Of a stretch of 30,920 bases of DNA, positions 24,121 to 29,799 are shown one piece after another. This stretch comes from a virus. How positions within the stretch are numbered: position 1 is the stretch's first letter; each line of letters opens with the position of its first letter. Location of the stretch: IMG/VR virus record IMGVR_UViG_3300018080_002128, positions 1 through 30,920 of that record. One strand, given 5' to 3'. The translations under genes were made by a program, and so were the position numbers. Below the pieces are notes generated by a model. That model was not told the DNA's origin and did not search any database. It saw only the letters and a program-made list of their open reading frames with translations.

Positions 24121-25169
24121 CAAGGCAGAGGACATACGGCATACCGCCATTACCAATGGAGCCGCTCAGGTGGGCGCGCAATGGCAGGTCCCCGACATCT
24201 CAGCTCGGTCAGCAGATCCTTAAGGGCTATAACCACATTGTCGGTTACAGGCGTAAGGTACTATTCAGCAAGAGCCTGCACCTTAACAACATTCCAGCAG
24301 GCCAGGCCGGTACCGTTGTACCATGGAGGGCCTATGTCAGGACTGGATACGCGGCCTCTGGCGCCATTAGACTGGTCATTGAGTGTATAGGCGCACCGGC
24401 AGATAACGCTGGCGCAGGGGTCCCAAACTTGCTTTGGGATGTCTCTGGCGGCATAGGCAGCACCAGGCCAATGGGTCTCGGTATCAACACTGGGACCATT
24501 GGACCAACCCAGCTGACCCACGGTATATACAAGCTAGATGTGGCTGCTGACACGGCTTACGAAATCAACCTTGACCTCAACAACTATGGCCGCATCGTGT
24601 CTGCCGTCATCTATGAAGAGCACGACAAGGCATTCGAAGACGGAGACACTGGCGTAAGCGATCAGACTGCAATCAACGCTGCCCAGGCCCCTATTACGGA
24701 TACTCAGCATGTCCATTTATTGGGTAACGGCCATAACCTCTGGAAGCGCAACGGGGCTCACTGCTTCAGTTGGTGCACGGATGAGGATCCAGACAACGGC
24801 GGCGATGCCCCTCAGCGGACCACCAATGCGCTGGTCAATATGTTTGATCAGGCACTCGCAACAGTAACAGCAGACACGCCTGGTTTTGCTCTGGCCTGCA
24901 AGAATCACAACCCGTACCACACCAAGGACGTGCCAGCAGTTTTGGCCGTCTATGCGAAGAATGCAACAAGCGCTGGGGGATCTGTGGCCTTGGTCGATTC
25001 GGATGGTACACTTGGTACTGTGAGTTCGTTTAGTACAGCTGGTGAGTGGAAGACTGTAGCAGTCAATCTACGTGGTGATTTGAGCGAGCACAAAGTGGAC
25101 CTGCATTTTGCAGGCGATGGAACCAACGAGCTGACAGTGTACGCAGCGAGCGTGTATGAGTATTTGTAA
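24117..25169 (+). CDS. minor tail protein, 350 aa
   Basis: A 350-residue protein starting in an ATGA overlap with the tail-tip gene. It has a short N-terminal linker (PPLPMEPLRWARNG) and then beta-rich domains: WRAYVRTGYAASG, then VDLHFAGDGTNELTVYAASVYEYL at the C-terminus, like a carbohydrate-binding or jelly-roll sandwich. It is probably attached to the tail tip and may take part in host recognition. No enzymatic motif is seen. The stop is the TAATG that starts the lysis cassette. Confidence 0.6.
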   Translation: MTRQRTYGIPPLPMEPLRWARNGRSPTSQLGQQILKGYNHIVGYRRKVLFSKSLHLNNIPAGQAGTVVPWRAYVRTGYAASGAIRLVIECIGAPADNAGAGVPNLLWDVSGGIGSTRPMGLGINTGTIGPTQLTHGIYKLDVAADTAYEINLDLNNYGRIVSAVIYEEHDKAFEDGDTGVSDQTAINAAQAPITDTQHVHLLGNGHNLWKRNGAHCFSWCTDEDPDNGGDAPQRTTNALVNMFDQALATVTADTPGFALACKNHNPYHTKDVPAVLAVYAKNATSAGGSVALVDSDGTLGTVSSFSTAGEWKTVAVNLRGDLSEHKVDLHFAGDGTNELTVYAASVYEYL

Positions 25170-25333
25170 TGCTGGCTACAGAAATGGCAACTAAGATAGC
25201 AGTCCTGGAGAACCGTATGGATCACGTAGAAAAGGAACAAGACAGAATGTCTGGCTTGATCTTCAAAATCGCCATGTTTTGCGCTGGTGCAAGCGGCGGC
25301 GGAGCGTTTCTAGCAAACTGGATAGGGGGATAA
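25169..25333 (+). CDS. XhlA-like membrane peptide, putative holin partner, 54 aa
   Basis: A 54-residue ORF beginning on the ATG of a TAATG overlap and ending two bases before the next gene. The first 30 residues form an amphipathic coiled coil (KIAVLENRMDHVEKEQDRM). Residues about 30-52 form one membrane helix rich in Gly/Ala/Phe. That layout is typical of hemolysin XhlA-type proteins encoded next to phage holins and endolysins. It likely helps membrane permeabilisation or holin timing. The family link is by architecture only. Confidence 0.6.
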   Translation: MLATEMATKIAVLENRMDHVEKEQDRMSGLIFKIAMFCAGASGGGAFLANWIGG

Positions 25334-25334
25334 A

Positions 25335-25589
25335 ATGGATACCTTGAAGTCGTTACTTGAATCGAAAAAGTTCTGGGTCCTGGTTATTGGCATTGCCGTG
25401 GTGGTCTTGAATCGGGTCATGGACCTTGGCCTTACAGGAGATGACCTGGCACTGATTGCTGGGGCAGACATTGCTGCCCTGGTAGGTATCGGGATGGCTG
25501 ACTTTGGCAAAGAAGGTGCCCAGACCAAGGCCAATGTCATGGAATGGCTGGCAGAGGAGCCAGAAGAGGACCCTACCGAAGACGAATAG
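25335..25589 (+). CDS. holin-like protein, 84 aa
   Basis: An 84-residue protein with strong GGGGGATAAA before its ATG. A membrane helix spans residues 12-26 (KFWVLVIGIAVVVLN), and a second, weaker hydrophobic segment lies near 38-54 (LALIAGADIAALVGIGM). The C-terminus is soluble and very acidic (EEPEEDPTEDE). Size, topology and place between the XhlA-like gene and the endolysin fit a holin that opens the inner membrane for the endolysin. The reversed charge at the C-terminus is less usual for holins, where basic tails are common. Confidence 0.6.
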   Translation: MDTLKSLLESKKFWVLVIGIAVVVLNRVMDLGLTGDDLALIAGADIAALVGIGMADFGKEGAQTKANVMEWLAEEPEEDPTEDE

Positions 25590-25615
25590 AACATGCACTT
25601 GACCGCGTTGATGGC

Positions 25616-25813
25616 ATGAAGCCTGGCAGCGGTCGCCTTGATCTATTCGGTTGGGCCAAGGAGTATCGGGATGAGTTCTCAGCAGGAGCCGGAATCGACT
25701 ACGAGCACCGAATCAATGATTGGGCCTCTGGTTACGGTTCTGGCAGGGCTGGCTATTCTAGCGGCTCTGGAATGGATTACGAGGGCCTTCTAGGGCTCAG
25801 GATGCGATGGTAG
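25616..25813 (+). CDS. possible small Gly/Ser/Tyr-rich protein, 65 aa
   Basis: An ORF open from before 25544 with an ATG at 25616 gives 65 residues, ending GLLGLRMRW. The middle is low complexity: SGYGSGRAGYSSGSGMDY. There is no ribosome binding site at 25616; the upstream in-frame ATG at 25544 lies inside the holin gene and also lacks one. It fills the gap between holin and the convergent gene. It may be a short structural or lysis-associated protein or may not be expressed. Confidence 0.35.
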   Translation: MKPGSGRLDLFGWAKEYRDEFSAGAGIDYEHRINDWASGYGSGRAGYSSGSGMDYEGLLGLRMRW

Positions 25814-25834
25814 GGTCAATACCCATAGTCCATC
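25806..25834. terminator. weak hairpin at convergent gene ends
   Basis: GATGG-ta-GGGT-caat-ACCC-atagt-CCATC forms an imperfect hairpin across the facing stop codons at 25811-25813 (+) and 25816-25818 (-). It has no clear T-run on either side. It could act as a bidirectional terminator where transcripts meet, but the stem is short. Confidence 0.25.
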
Positions 25835-26145
25835 ATCAACTCCTCGACAAACTTGTCCAGCCCAACTGCCTTGAGCACCTCGCTCGTGATAGCAGCCTGC
25901 AGCTTCATTCGTTCCCGATACGCCCGTGATTTCTTGCTGCGCTTGATTCGGAACTCTTTGTCGGTCATCTTGGGCCTGACCCTTGGCTCTACATCAAGGT
26001 ACCGTTGCCGGTTGTATCGGTTATAGCAGATAGAGCACCTGGCGCCGCTCGTGAGCACGAGCTTGTGGCCATATAGGCACTCGTCTTCGTTCCTGGTATA
26101 GCGTTTGAGTCTGAGGTATCCTATCTTGTATGGCACGTGATTCAT
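25816..26145 (-). CDS. zinc-motif protein, possible HNH/transcription-factor-like, 109 aa
   Basis: A minus-strand gene of 109 residues (start MNHVPYKIGYLRLK). It contains C-LYGH...C-SIC (residues about 22-42), a four-ligand zinc site followed by a very basic helical stretch (RPKMTDKEFRIKRSKKSR). This pattern is shared by small phage HNH-like and zinc-finger proteins; no catalytic H-N-H triad is evident. The ATG at 26145 is preferred over a TTG at 26187 because the longer form would overlap the endolysin start. It lies between holin and endolysin on the opposite strand, probably an inserted gene. Confidence 0.6.
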   Translation of the reverse strand: MNHVPYKIGYLRLKRYTRNEDECLYGHKLVLTSGARCSICYNRYNRQRYLDVEPRVRPKMTDKEFRIKRSKKSRAYRERMKLQAAITSEVLKAVGLDKFVEELMMDYGY

Positions 26146-26177
26146 CCTTTCGTCTTCCGGGTAAGGAACCTGGTCTA

Positions 26178-26642
26178 ATGTGCTCAAGAATAGGCCTGGC
26201 AGCCCTTCAGAGGGCCGCAGGTGACATAGGCAAGGGTGAGCAGGGGTACAACAACGGCGGCCCGTACGTGCGCTCGCTGAGGGGTTATCTCAATCCACAT
26301 GGCCAGGGCGCTTGGTGTGCTGCAGCGGTCTATACGTGGGTCCTTTACGGCTGCAGGGATATCGGGTCTCGGTTTCGAGTCGCCAGAACCCACAGTGCCA
26401 GACGCCTTGTGGCCAGGTACCTCGAAGCAGGCGCATCCTGCGTGGAGCTGCCATTGCCAGGAGATATTGTTCTCTGGTCCAGGAAACTCCCATGGCAAGG
26501 TCATGTAGGAATCGTGAGTGCTGCGTCCGGGTTGGCATTTAGCTCCATAGAAGGCAATAAGGGTAAGTTCCCGGCGAAGGTCGCGGAGTTCAAGCACCGG
26601 ATTGATGAGCCGAGGCTAATTAGGTTCGTCAGGCTACCATAG
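26178..26642 (+). CDS. CHAP-domain endolysin
   Basis: A 154-residue protein matching CHAP/NlpC-P60 cysteine amidohydrolases. WCAAAVYTWV supplies the nucleophile Cys47; LPGDIVLWSRKLPWQGHVGIV contains the proline-gly-asp turn and His109; an acidic/Asn residue follows in the IEGNKG segment near 122. It would cleave peptide bonds in cell-wall peptidoglycan to release progeny. There is no signal peptide, so it depends on the upstream holin-like proteins. The ATG at 26178 is favoured (AAGGA upstream); an ATG at 26130 would overlap the minus-strand gene. It has no cell-wall-binding domain, so it is a single-domain lysin. Confidence 0.8.
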   Translation: MCSRIGLAALQRAAGDIGKGEQGYNNGGPYVRSLRGYLNPHGQGAWCAAAVYTWVLYGCRDIGSRFRVARTHSARRLVARYLEAGASCVELPLPGDIVLWSRKLPWQGHVGIVSAASGLAFSSIEGNKGKFPAKVAEFKHRIDEPRLIRFVRLP

Positions 26643-26847
26643 GGCTGCAGGCCGGATTCGAACTGGCTTTCCACGTATCCAACAACGTGCTCAAGCAACT
26701 GGGGCAATGGCGGGGAGTTCGCACCCCGCGGCCTTCGCACACATCGCCGAGCGGTATGCACTTGCACCGTTTCCGGCGGCCCCCTGGCAAGTATCGTGGT
26801 TCATGTCTTTGCGTGTCCCACCACGCCGCTGCAGCCATAAGGTTCAT
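26629..26847 (-). CDS. small cysteine-rich zinc-finger-like protein, 72 aa
   Basis: A 72-residue protein starting in an ATGA overlap with the gene to its right. Its middle contains five cysteines: RCKCIPLGDVCEGRG (C-x-C-x7-C) and HCPSCL (C-x2-C), with a sixth near the end (NPACSP). This looks like a zinc-binding knuckle pair. The preceding WWDTQRHEPRY and the GGRRKR stretch are basic and aromatic, so nucleic-acid contact is plausible. The 3' end runs 14 bases into the convergent endolysin gene. It is the last gene of the leftward operon. No family recognised. Confidence 0.6.
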   Translation of the reverse strand: MNLMAAAAWWDTQRHEPRYLPGGRRKRCKCIPLGDVCEGRGVRTPRHCPSCLSTLLDTWKASSNPACSPMVA

Positions 26848-27110
26848 CCGGTTGCCTTAGGGCAAGAACACCGAAGGTTGAGCGCATCCATCATTCCATC
26901 AATGATGCATTGCTGCTCATACGCATCCCTTCTTGCCGCCTCCAACCTCCCAACAGCCTCCCACCAGTCCCACGCGTGAGGTCCCCATGCGCGATCATTC
27001 CATGCGGTTGATTGGGCCAGACATTCACGACAATAGCCGTCGTTTACGCCCAGCCACCCATGGACTATTTTATCTTCACCACAAAACGGACATGGCTTAA
27101 GGTTGGTCAC
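26844..27110 (-). CDS. Lar-like (restriction alleviation-type) zinc protein, 88 aa
   Basis: An 88-residue protein starting at GTG (27110), which overlaps the stop of the gene before it (GTGA) and follows GGAGG at ideal spacing. Its opening TNLKPCPFCGEDK and later DGYCRECLA match the LKPCPFCGG...C-x2-C zinc ribbon of the Lar-like family found in many prophages and phages, originally named for restriction alleviation. The C-terminal half is helical (WDWWEAVGRLEAARRDAYEQ) and adds CSCPK. The family name does not prove that activity here. A longer upstream start is open but unneeded. Confidence 0.7.
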   Translation of the reverse strand: MTNLKPCPFCGEDKIVHGWLGVNDGYCRECLAQSTAWNDRAWGPHAWDWWEAVGRLEAARRDAYEQQCIIDGMMDALNLRCSCPKATG

Positions 27111-27295
27111 TTCATCGCCTCCACCCACTTCTTCCAGACCTCGACGGCGGGTTCGGATGACTGCAATAGAAGCTCGCCTGTTCCGTCGTTCATCATGATC
27201 AGGCACCCCTCCGAGTGTCCCTCTACGGCCCTTACATCAGCAAGCCGTACATATACCGAATATCCGTCTTTGTTTTTGAACATGATTGTCTTCAT
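27107..27295 (-). CDS. small hypothetical protein, 62 aa
   Basis: A 62-residue product (MKTIMFKNKDGYSVYVRL start, WVEAMK end) with a GAGG site before its ATG. Predicted strands (YSVYVRLADVRAVEG, LIMMNDGTG) and a short helix suggest a small beta-barrel; no family is known. It shares a GTGA overlap with the Lar-like gene downstream. Confidence 0.65.
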   Translation of the reverse strand: MKTIMFKNKDGYSVYVRLADVRAVEGHSEGCLIMMNDGTGELLLQSSEPAVEVWKKWVEAMK

Positions 27296-27310
27296 CTCAC
27301 ACTACCTCAC

Positions 27311-27460
27311 TCATCTGTCCCTCCCTATCGTATACAGCAATGCCCACATGAATATCGCCGTGGTCAATGACCCAAGCCAATAACTACCCGTCTCATACCC
27401 AAGGAAGGCTCCACCAAGGACCACTGGAAAGGTTATGCCAAGGAGCGCCAATAATGCCAT
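27311..27460 (-). CDS. small two-span membrane protein, 49 aa
   Basis: An ORF starting on the ATG of a TAATG overlap with the gene to its right. The 49-residue product has two hydrophobic segments: residues 2-21 (ALLALLGITFPVVLGGAF) and about 28-44 (LGSLTTAIFMWALLYTI), joined by a short polar loop, with a basic end (GRDR). It is almost certainly an inner-membrane peptide. Function is unknown; options include interference with host processes, superinfection exclusion, or a second holin/spanin-like factor. Confidence 0.65.
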   Translation of the reverse strand: MALLALLGITFPVVLGGAFLGYETGSYWLGSLTTAIFMWALLYTIGRDR

Positions 27461-27678
27461 TATACCCCCTGCAGCCTGACAAGGGCCGCTATAGCGTCGC
27501 TAAAAGCCTGCTCAAGCCCCTGCACGGAGTTCGTGTACAGGTTTTTATGCGTCGCCGCATCGATCACAACATTGACCTGCACAGTCCACCTATCCTCGCC
27601 AGAGCCCTCGTAAACAACACACCCAAAGCAGCCTACCTCATACCGATACTCAACCGGTCTCCAATTTATCCCTGCCAT
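27460..27678 (-). CDS. hypothetical protein, 72 aa
   Basis: A 72-residue protein; the ATG at 27678 has GGGGG seven bases upstream and lies within the end of the membrane peptide gene at 27666-27773. A longer form from 27744 is open but would overlap that gene fully. The N-terminal half is beta-like (YRYEVGCFGCVVYEGSG, WTVQVNVVID) and the end is a helix (LEQAFSDAIAALVRLQ). Two Cys lie close together (CFGC). Its stop forms the TAATG that starts the next membrane peptide. No family recognised. Confidence 0.6.
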   Translation of the reverse strand: MAGINWRPVEYRYEVGCFGCVVYEGSGEDRWTVQVNVVIDAATHKNLYTNSVQGLEQAFSDAIAALVRLQGV

Positions 27679-27773
27679 AGCATTACCCCCACTAGGATTG
27701 TGATGAAGATTACATAACAGCCAGCCGATATTAGCATCAGCCATAAAAACAGTTCAACCGGATCACGACTCAT
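27666..27773 (-). CDS. single-span membrane peptide, 35 aa
   Basis: A 35-residue ORF starting within the end of the gene to its right (11-base overlap) and ending in TAA at 27668-27666, overlapping the next gene by 13 bases. After a short polar start (MSRDPVE) the rest is one long hydrophobic helix (LFLWLMLISAGCYVIFIT...). Overlaps on both sides suit the compact operon and argue against chance. Small phage membrane peptides of this kind include lysis inhibitors and exclusion factors; function here is unknown. Confidence 0.55.
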   Translation of the reverse strand: MSRDPVELFLWLMLISAGCYVIFITILVGVMLWQG

Positions 27774-28080
27774 TGTCAGCCCACAATACATCTACGCGCT
27801 GCAGATCCTCGGTTGAGAGCGATGCATCCTGGCATGGCTCTAGCTCTATCGGGGTTTCCAATTCCACGGTAGGCTCGTCGTCAAACTCATTCGCGTAATC
27901 GTCTTCGCCGTGTTCGAACTCAACAATCTGCCCAAGCTCATAGGTATCAAACCCCGCCCCCTCTGGGTAGCAATACGAGATCCACCCACTCGGATCACCC
28001 TCATTGCTGACCCCTATACCGATCCCGCATTTCGTTTTTGTGATTTCAACGATCGGTCCTCTGATTATTCGTTTTCGCAT
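27763..28080 (-). CDS. acidic hypothetical protein, 105 aa
   Basis: A 105-residue protein with GGTGAAGA before its ATG. The basic start (MRKRIIRGPIVEITKTKCG) is followed by a beta-like region (GWISYCYPEGAG) and then a long acidic stretch (EFEHGEDDYANEFDDEPTVE). The strong negative charge in the second half is typical of DNA mimics or protein-binding inhibitors in phages, but that is speculative. No family recognised. Confidence 0.6.
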   Translation of the reverse strand: MRKRIIRGPIVEITKTKCGIGIGVSNEGDPSGWISYCYPEGAGFDTYELGQIVEFEHGEDDYANEFDDEPTVELETPIELEPCQDASLSTEDLQRVDVLWADNES

Positions 28081-28090
28081 TCTTCACCGT

Positions 28091-28405
28091 TCAACTCTGC
28101 TCACGCTTCAGAGCTAAGTCACCGTCATTGCATGATCCGCTGTTAACCGGCTCGTCTGTTAACCGGGTTGAATCTTTTGCGACAGCGGTGAGCTTGCCGC
28201 AAAACCTAGCTACGGAAACGAGACAATCACGAGAAAACACCGCCATTGACTCTGCGTTCATGACGTACTGTTTCCACGGCGCGTACCACTCCAGATAAGC
28301 GATGTACCGACCATGACTGTCCTTGATGCACCATGGCTCACGCGCACCGCCCGAGACTGGATAAGCCGTCATGTGCTTACCAAGACGCACGTTTTCTTCC
28401 GTCAT
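28091..28405 (-). CDS. hypothetical protein, 104 aa
   Basis: A 104-residue protein; the ATG at 28405 sits in a TAATG overlap and follows AGGAGAAG, so it is preferred over longer in-frame starts. The N-terminal half contains WCIKDSHGRYIAYLEW and the segment APWKQYVMNAESM, beta-rich and aromatic. It resembles small phage proteins of unknown role, perhaps with a beta-sheet recognition surface. It overlaps no enzyme motif. Confidence 0.6.
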   Translation of the reverse strand: MTEENVRLGKHMTAYPVSGGAREPWCIKDSHGRYIAYLEWYAPWKQYVMNAESMAVFSRDCLVSVARFCGKLTAVAKDSTRLTDEPVNSGSCNDGDLALKREQS

Positions 28406-28668
28406 TACTCTTCTCCTAAAGCACATGGGTCTTCGTGCTTGATATCGAACAGTGATTTGCGCCTGAAACGACGCGGGAACCATTCACAAGTGTCATCAGT
28501 TGGTTTCTTTCCAAACATCATCGTGCATCGCACGACATACGCGCAGTGCTCACAGCGCACGCCATACGGCAGCCGCATGCAATCGCCCTCGGTCTCGCTG
28601 TCCTCCCCAACATAATTCTGATGACATGCGCCGGAAATGCAGCAGCCGGGCTTTGGCCGATCACTCAT
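28405..28668 (-). CDS. cysteine-rich hypothetical protein, 87 aa
   Basis: An 87-residue protein starting at 28668 after GGGAGAGA, overlapping the previous gene by 8 bases. It has nine or more cysteines: GCCISGACHQN, GDCMRL, RCEHCAYVVRC, TCEW and PCALGEE. The RCEHC-x5-C part could bind zinc or an iron-sulfur cluster. A longer frame to 28839 exists but lacks a site. Function unknown. Confidence 0.6.
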   Translation of the reverse strand: MSDRPKPGCCISGACHQNYVGEDSETEGDCMRLPYGVRCEHCAYVVRCTMMFGKKPTDDTCEWFPRRFRRKSLFDIKHEDPCALGEE

Positions 28669-29122
28669 TCTCTCCCATCCTTTCGTCGTCATCCATCTGT
28701 TGGCAGATATATGCTGCCACCTCAGACGGATCGGAGTATGTGCCCTCAACGGTATCGTTGTGTCCCTCACAATATCCAAGCCTGGCGGCTTCGTGGCGCG
28801 CATTGGCCAGCCTCGCGCAAAGCGCGTCCTGCTCTGCAATGTACGCGGCTAGATGTCGCGGAAGAATTCCATCAGGATCTCCAGCAATCTCTAGCTGGCT
28901 CGCGCCCTTCCATGCGTCGATTTCTGCCTGCTGATCGGCAATGACAGCGCGCATTCTTTCCACGTCCTCGGACATCAATTTGTGCGAATAAACCAGCGAC
29001 CTAACCGCCTCGTAGTGGCATCCGTCGTGTGCAGCAAAAAGCTCTTTGCCTAGCGCCTGGGCAACCATGTCGAGCGTCTCTTCATAGGCAACACATCCAA
29101 CGCAGTCTCGCAAGTCACTCAT
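28661..29122 (-). CDS. hypothetical helical protein, 153 aa
   Basis: A 153-residue protein with a strong AGGAGGTGAG site before its ATG. It opens with a Cys pair (CVGC) and is otherwise mainly helical, with a coiled-coil-like part (RMRAVIADQQAEIDAWKG) and a second helical part (YIAEQDALCARLANARHEAA), then an acidic C-terminus (QMDDDERMGENE). No known domain. It may be a regulatory or scaffold factor in the early operon. Confidence 0.65.
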   Translation of the reverse strand: MSDLRDCVGCVAYEETLDMVAQALGKELFAAHDGCHYEAVRSLVYSHKLMSEDVERMRAVIADQQAEIDAWKGASQLEIAGDPDGILPRHLAAYIAEQDALCARLANARHEAARLGYCEGHNDTVEGTYSDPSEVAAYICQQMDDDERMGENE

Positions 29123-29178
29123 TTCTCACCTCCTGTTAACCGACATTGCTCAAGTTCGAGTCCGTGCTGGGTTGCCAT
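29119..29178 (-). CDS. possible 19-aa linking mini-ORF
   Basis: Between repeat ORF 1 and the 153-aa gene, ATG at 29178 overlaps the repeat stop (TAATG) and runs 19 codons to a TGA that overlaps the next ATG (ATGA). The peptide would begin MATQHGLELEQ. It contains the ribosome binding site of the next gene. Either a leader-type coupling ORF or a coincidence of overlapping stops and starts. Confidence 0.3.
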   Translation of the reverse strand: MATQHGLELEQCRLTGGEK

Positions 29179-29366
29179 TATTTTTCTCCAGACCCAGACC
29201 CAGACCCAGACCCAGACCAAGACCAAGACCCAGACCCAGACCAAGACCCAGACCCAGACCAAGACCCAGACCCAGACCAAGACCCAGACCAAGACCTAGA
29301 CCTAGACCTATACCAAGACCAAGACCCAGACCAAGACCAAGACTTACGCCTCTTACCGTAGATCAA
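29178..29366 (-). CDS. Ser-dipeptide repeat protein 1, 62 aa
   Basis: A TTG-started ORF whose first bases overlap the Phe-stop (TTTTGA) of the 88-aa gene upstream. After the basic head MIYGKRRK, nearly every second residue is Ser, alternating with Trp, Gly or Arg (SWSWSGSWSW, then RSRSRSW, then SGSGSWSG), ending SGSGEK. All Ser codons in the repeat are TCT and the partner codon is NGG. The product would be disordered, with aromatic and cationic residues. The opposite strand is also open as Pro-Asp or Arg-Pro repeats, so coding sense is inferred from the conserved basic head, the coupled start and the direction of neighbours. No known family. Confidence 0.5.
   Translation of the reverse strand: MIYGKRRKSWSWSGSWSWYRSRSRSWSGSWSGSGSWSGSGSWSGSGSWSWSGSGSGSGSGEK
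29188..29345 (-). repeat. hexamer tandem array A (TCTNGG on minus strand)
   Basis: About 26 tandem hexamers read TCTNGG on the minus strand (CCNAGA on plus), with N being G, T or A and almost never C. Four uninterrupted GGGTCT units lie at 29193-29213. Period six keeps the reading frame if copies are gained or lost. Confidence 0.9.
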
Positions 29367-29369
29367 AAC
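29351..29369 (-). repeat. shared 19-bp head of the repeat modules (copy 1)
   Basis: GTTTTGATCTACGGTAAGA (minus strand) is identical at 29351-29369 and 29982-30000, and a diverged copy (16 of 21 positions) lies at 29761-29781. It holds the stop of the gene before, the TTG start and the basic head of the repeat ORF. Homology begins at the stop codon and not earlier, so the module was attached behind two unrelated genes. Confidence 0.85.
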
Positions 29370-29629
29370 CCGCGCTGTCCATAGCTTTCGATTGCAGAGG
29401 TCCTGATGTAATGCGGCTTCGGCAGTGGTTCTGACCGCTCAAATTTATTAGCACATAGCCCACCGGTCTCATACACGACGCACGCGTCTGTAAGCAGGAT
29501 GTCGGCGTCATTGACCCCAGATAGCTTACCGGAGTAGATGTAATTGACGCACCAGACAGTTACGTACTTGTCCAGCAACGCAACAAGACCCTCGCCATCA
29601 ACCTCTTGCACTGTGACTACTTTTTTCAT
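29363..29629 (-). CDS. hypothetical protein, 88 aa, ending at a repeat module
   Basis: An 88-residue protein with AAAGGA before its ATG. The sequence VTVWCVNYIYSGKLSGVNDADILLTDACVVYETG looks like a small five-stranded (Sm/SH3-like) barrel with a YSGKL-x-GVND turn; I recall similar small proteins in phages but cannot name the family. It ends in QRGF followed by TGA, where the TTG start of repeat ORF 1 overlaps. It lies between repeat ORFs 3 and 1. Confidence 0.65.
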   Translation of the reverse strand: MKKVVTVQEVDGEGLVALLDKYVTVWCVNYIYSGKLSGVNDADILLTDACVVYETGGLCANKFERSEPLPKPHYIRTSAIESYGQRGF

Positions 29630-29652
29630 TTCTGATTCCTTTGTTGTTTTCG

Positions 29653-29778
29653 TTATGACCTAGACCAAGGCCAAGACCAAGACATAGACTTAGACCAAGA
29701 CCAAGACCTAGACCTAGACTTGGACTTAGCCCTAGACTTGGACTTAGCCCTAAACCGACGCTTCTTTCCGGTGACCAA
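29653..29778 (-). CDS. Ser-dipeptide repeat protein 3, 41 aa
   Basis: A 41-residue ORF starting at TTG (29778) with MVTGKKRRFR, close to the MIYGKK/R heads of the other two. It continues as Ala/Ser-Lys and Ser-Arg dipeptides (AKSKSRAKSK, SRSRSWSWSK) and ends WSRS. It is the most basic of the three. Unlike them it starts 21 bases after the stop of repeat ORF 2, and the TTTTGA has become TTTTGG, so it is not joined to a preceding gene stop. It has AGAGTGG a few bases before the start. It seems an older, diverged copy. Confidence 0.45.
   Translation of the reverse strand: MVTGKKRRFRAKSKSRAKSKSRSRSWSWSKSMSWSWPWSRS
29657..29752 (-). repeat. hexamer tandem array B (degenerate)
   Basis: About 16 hexamers of the TCTNGG type with more substitutions than the flanking arrays (AAG, ATG and GCT codons intrude). 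It includes a 17-base direct duplication, TAGGGCTAAGTCCAAGT on the minus strand, in its first half. Confidence 0.8.
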
Positions 29779-29799
29779 AAACCACTCTTGTCGTTTTTG

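Noticed and set aside
26641-26840. Possible tRNA on the minus strand: TTCGAAT T-loop, 8-base anticodon-like loop containing TGG, and GCTGCAG/CTGCAGC ends 190 bases apart, suggesting an intron-containing tRNA
   Set aside because: The acceptor match is the palindrome CTGCAG, the D-arm and anticodon arm cannot be placed together, and the whole span is covered by a 72-aa gene that starts in an ATGA overlap.
28976-28985. Third CAATTTGTGC box
   Set aside because: It is inside the 153-aa minus-strand gene, on the opposite strand, with no -10 element nearby.
29140-29170. TTCGAGTCC-like tRNA T-arm on the plus strand
   Set aside because: The stem does not pair and no cloverleaf can be drawn around it.
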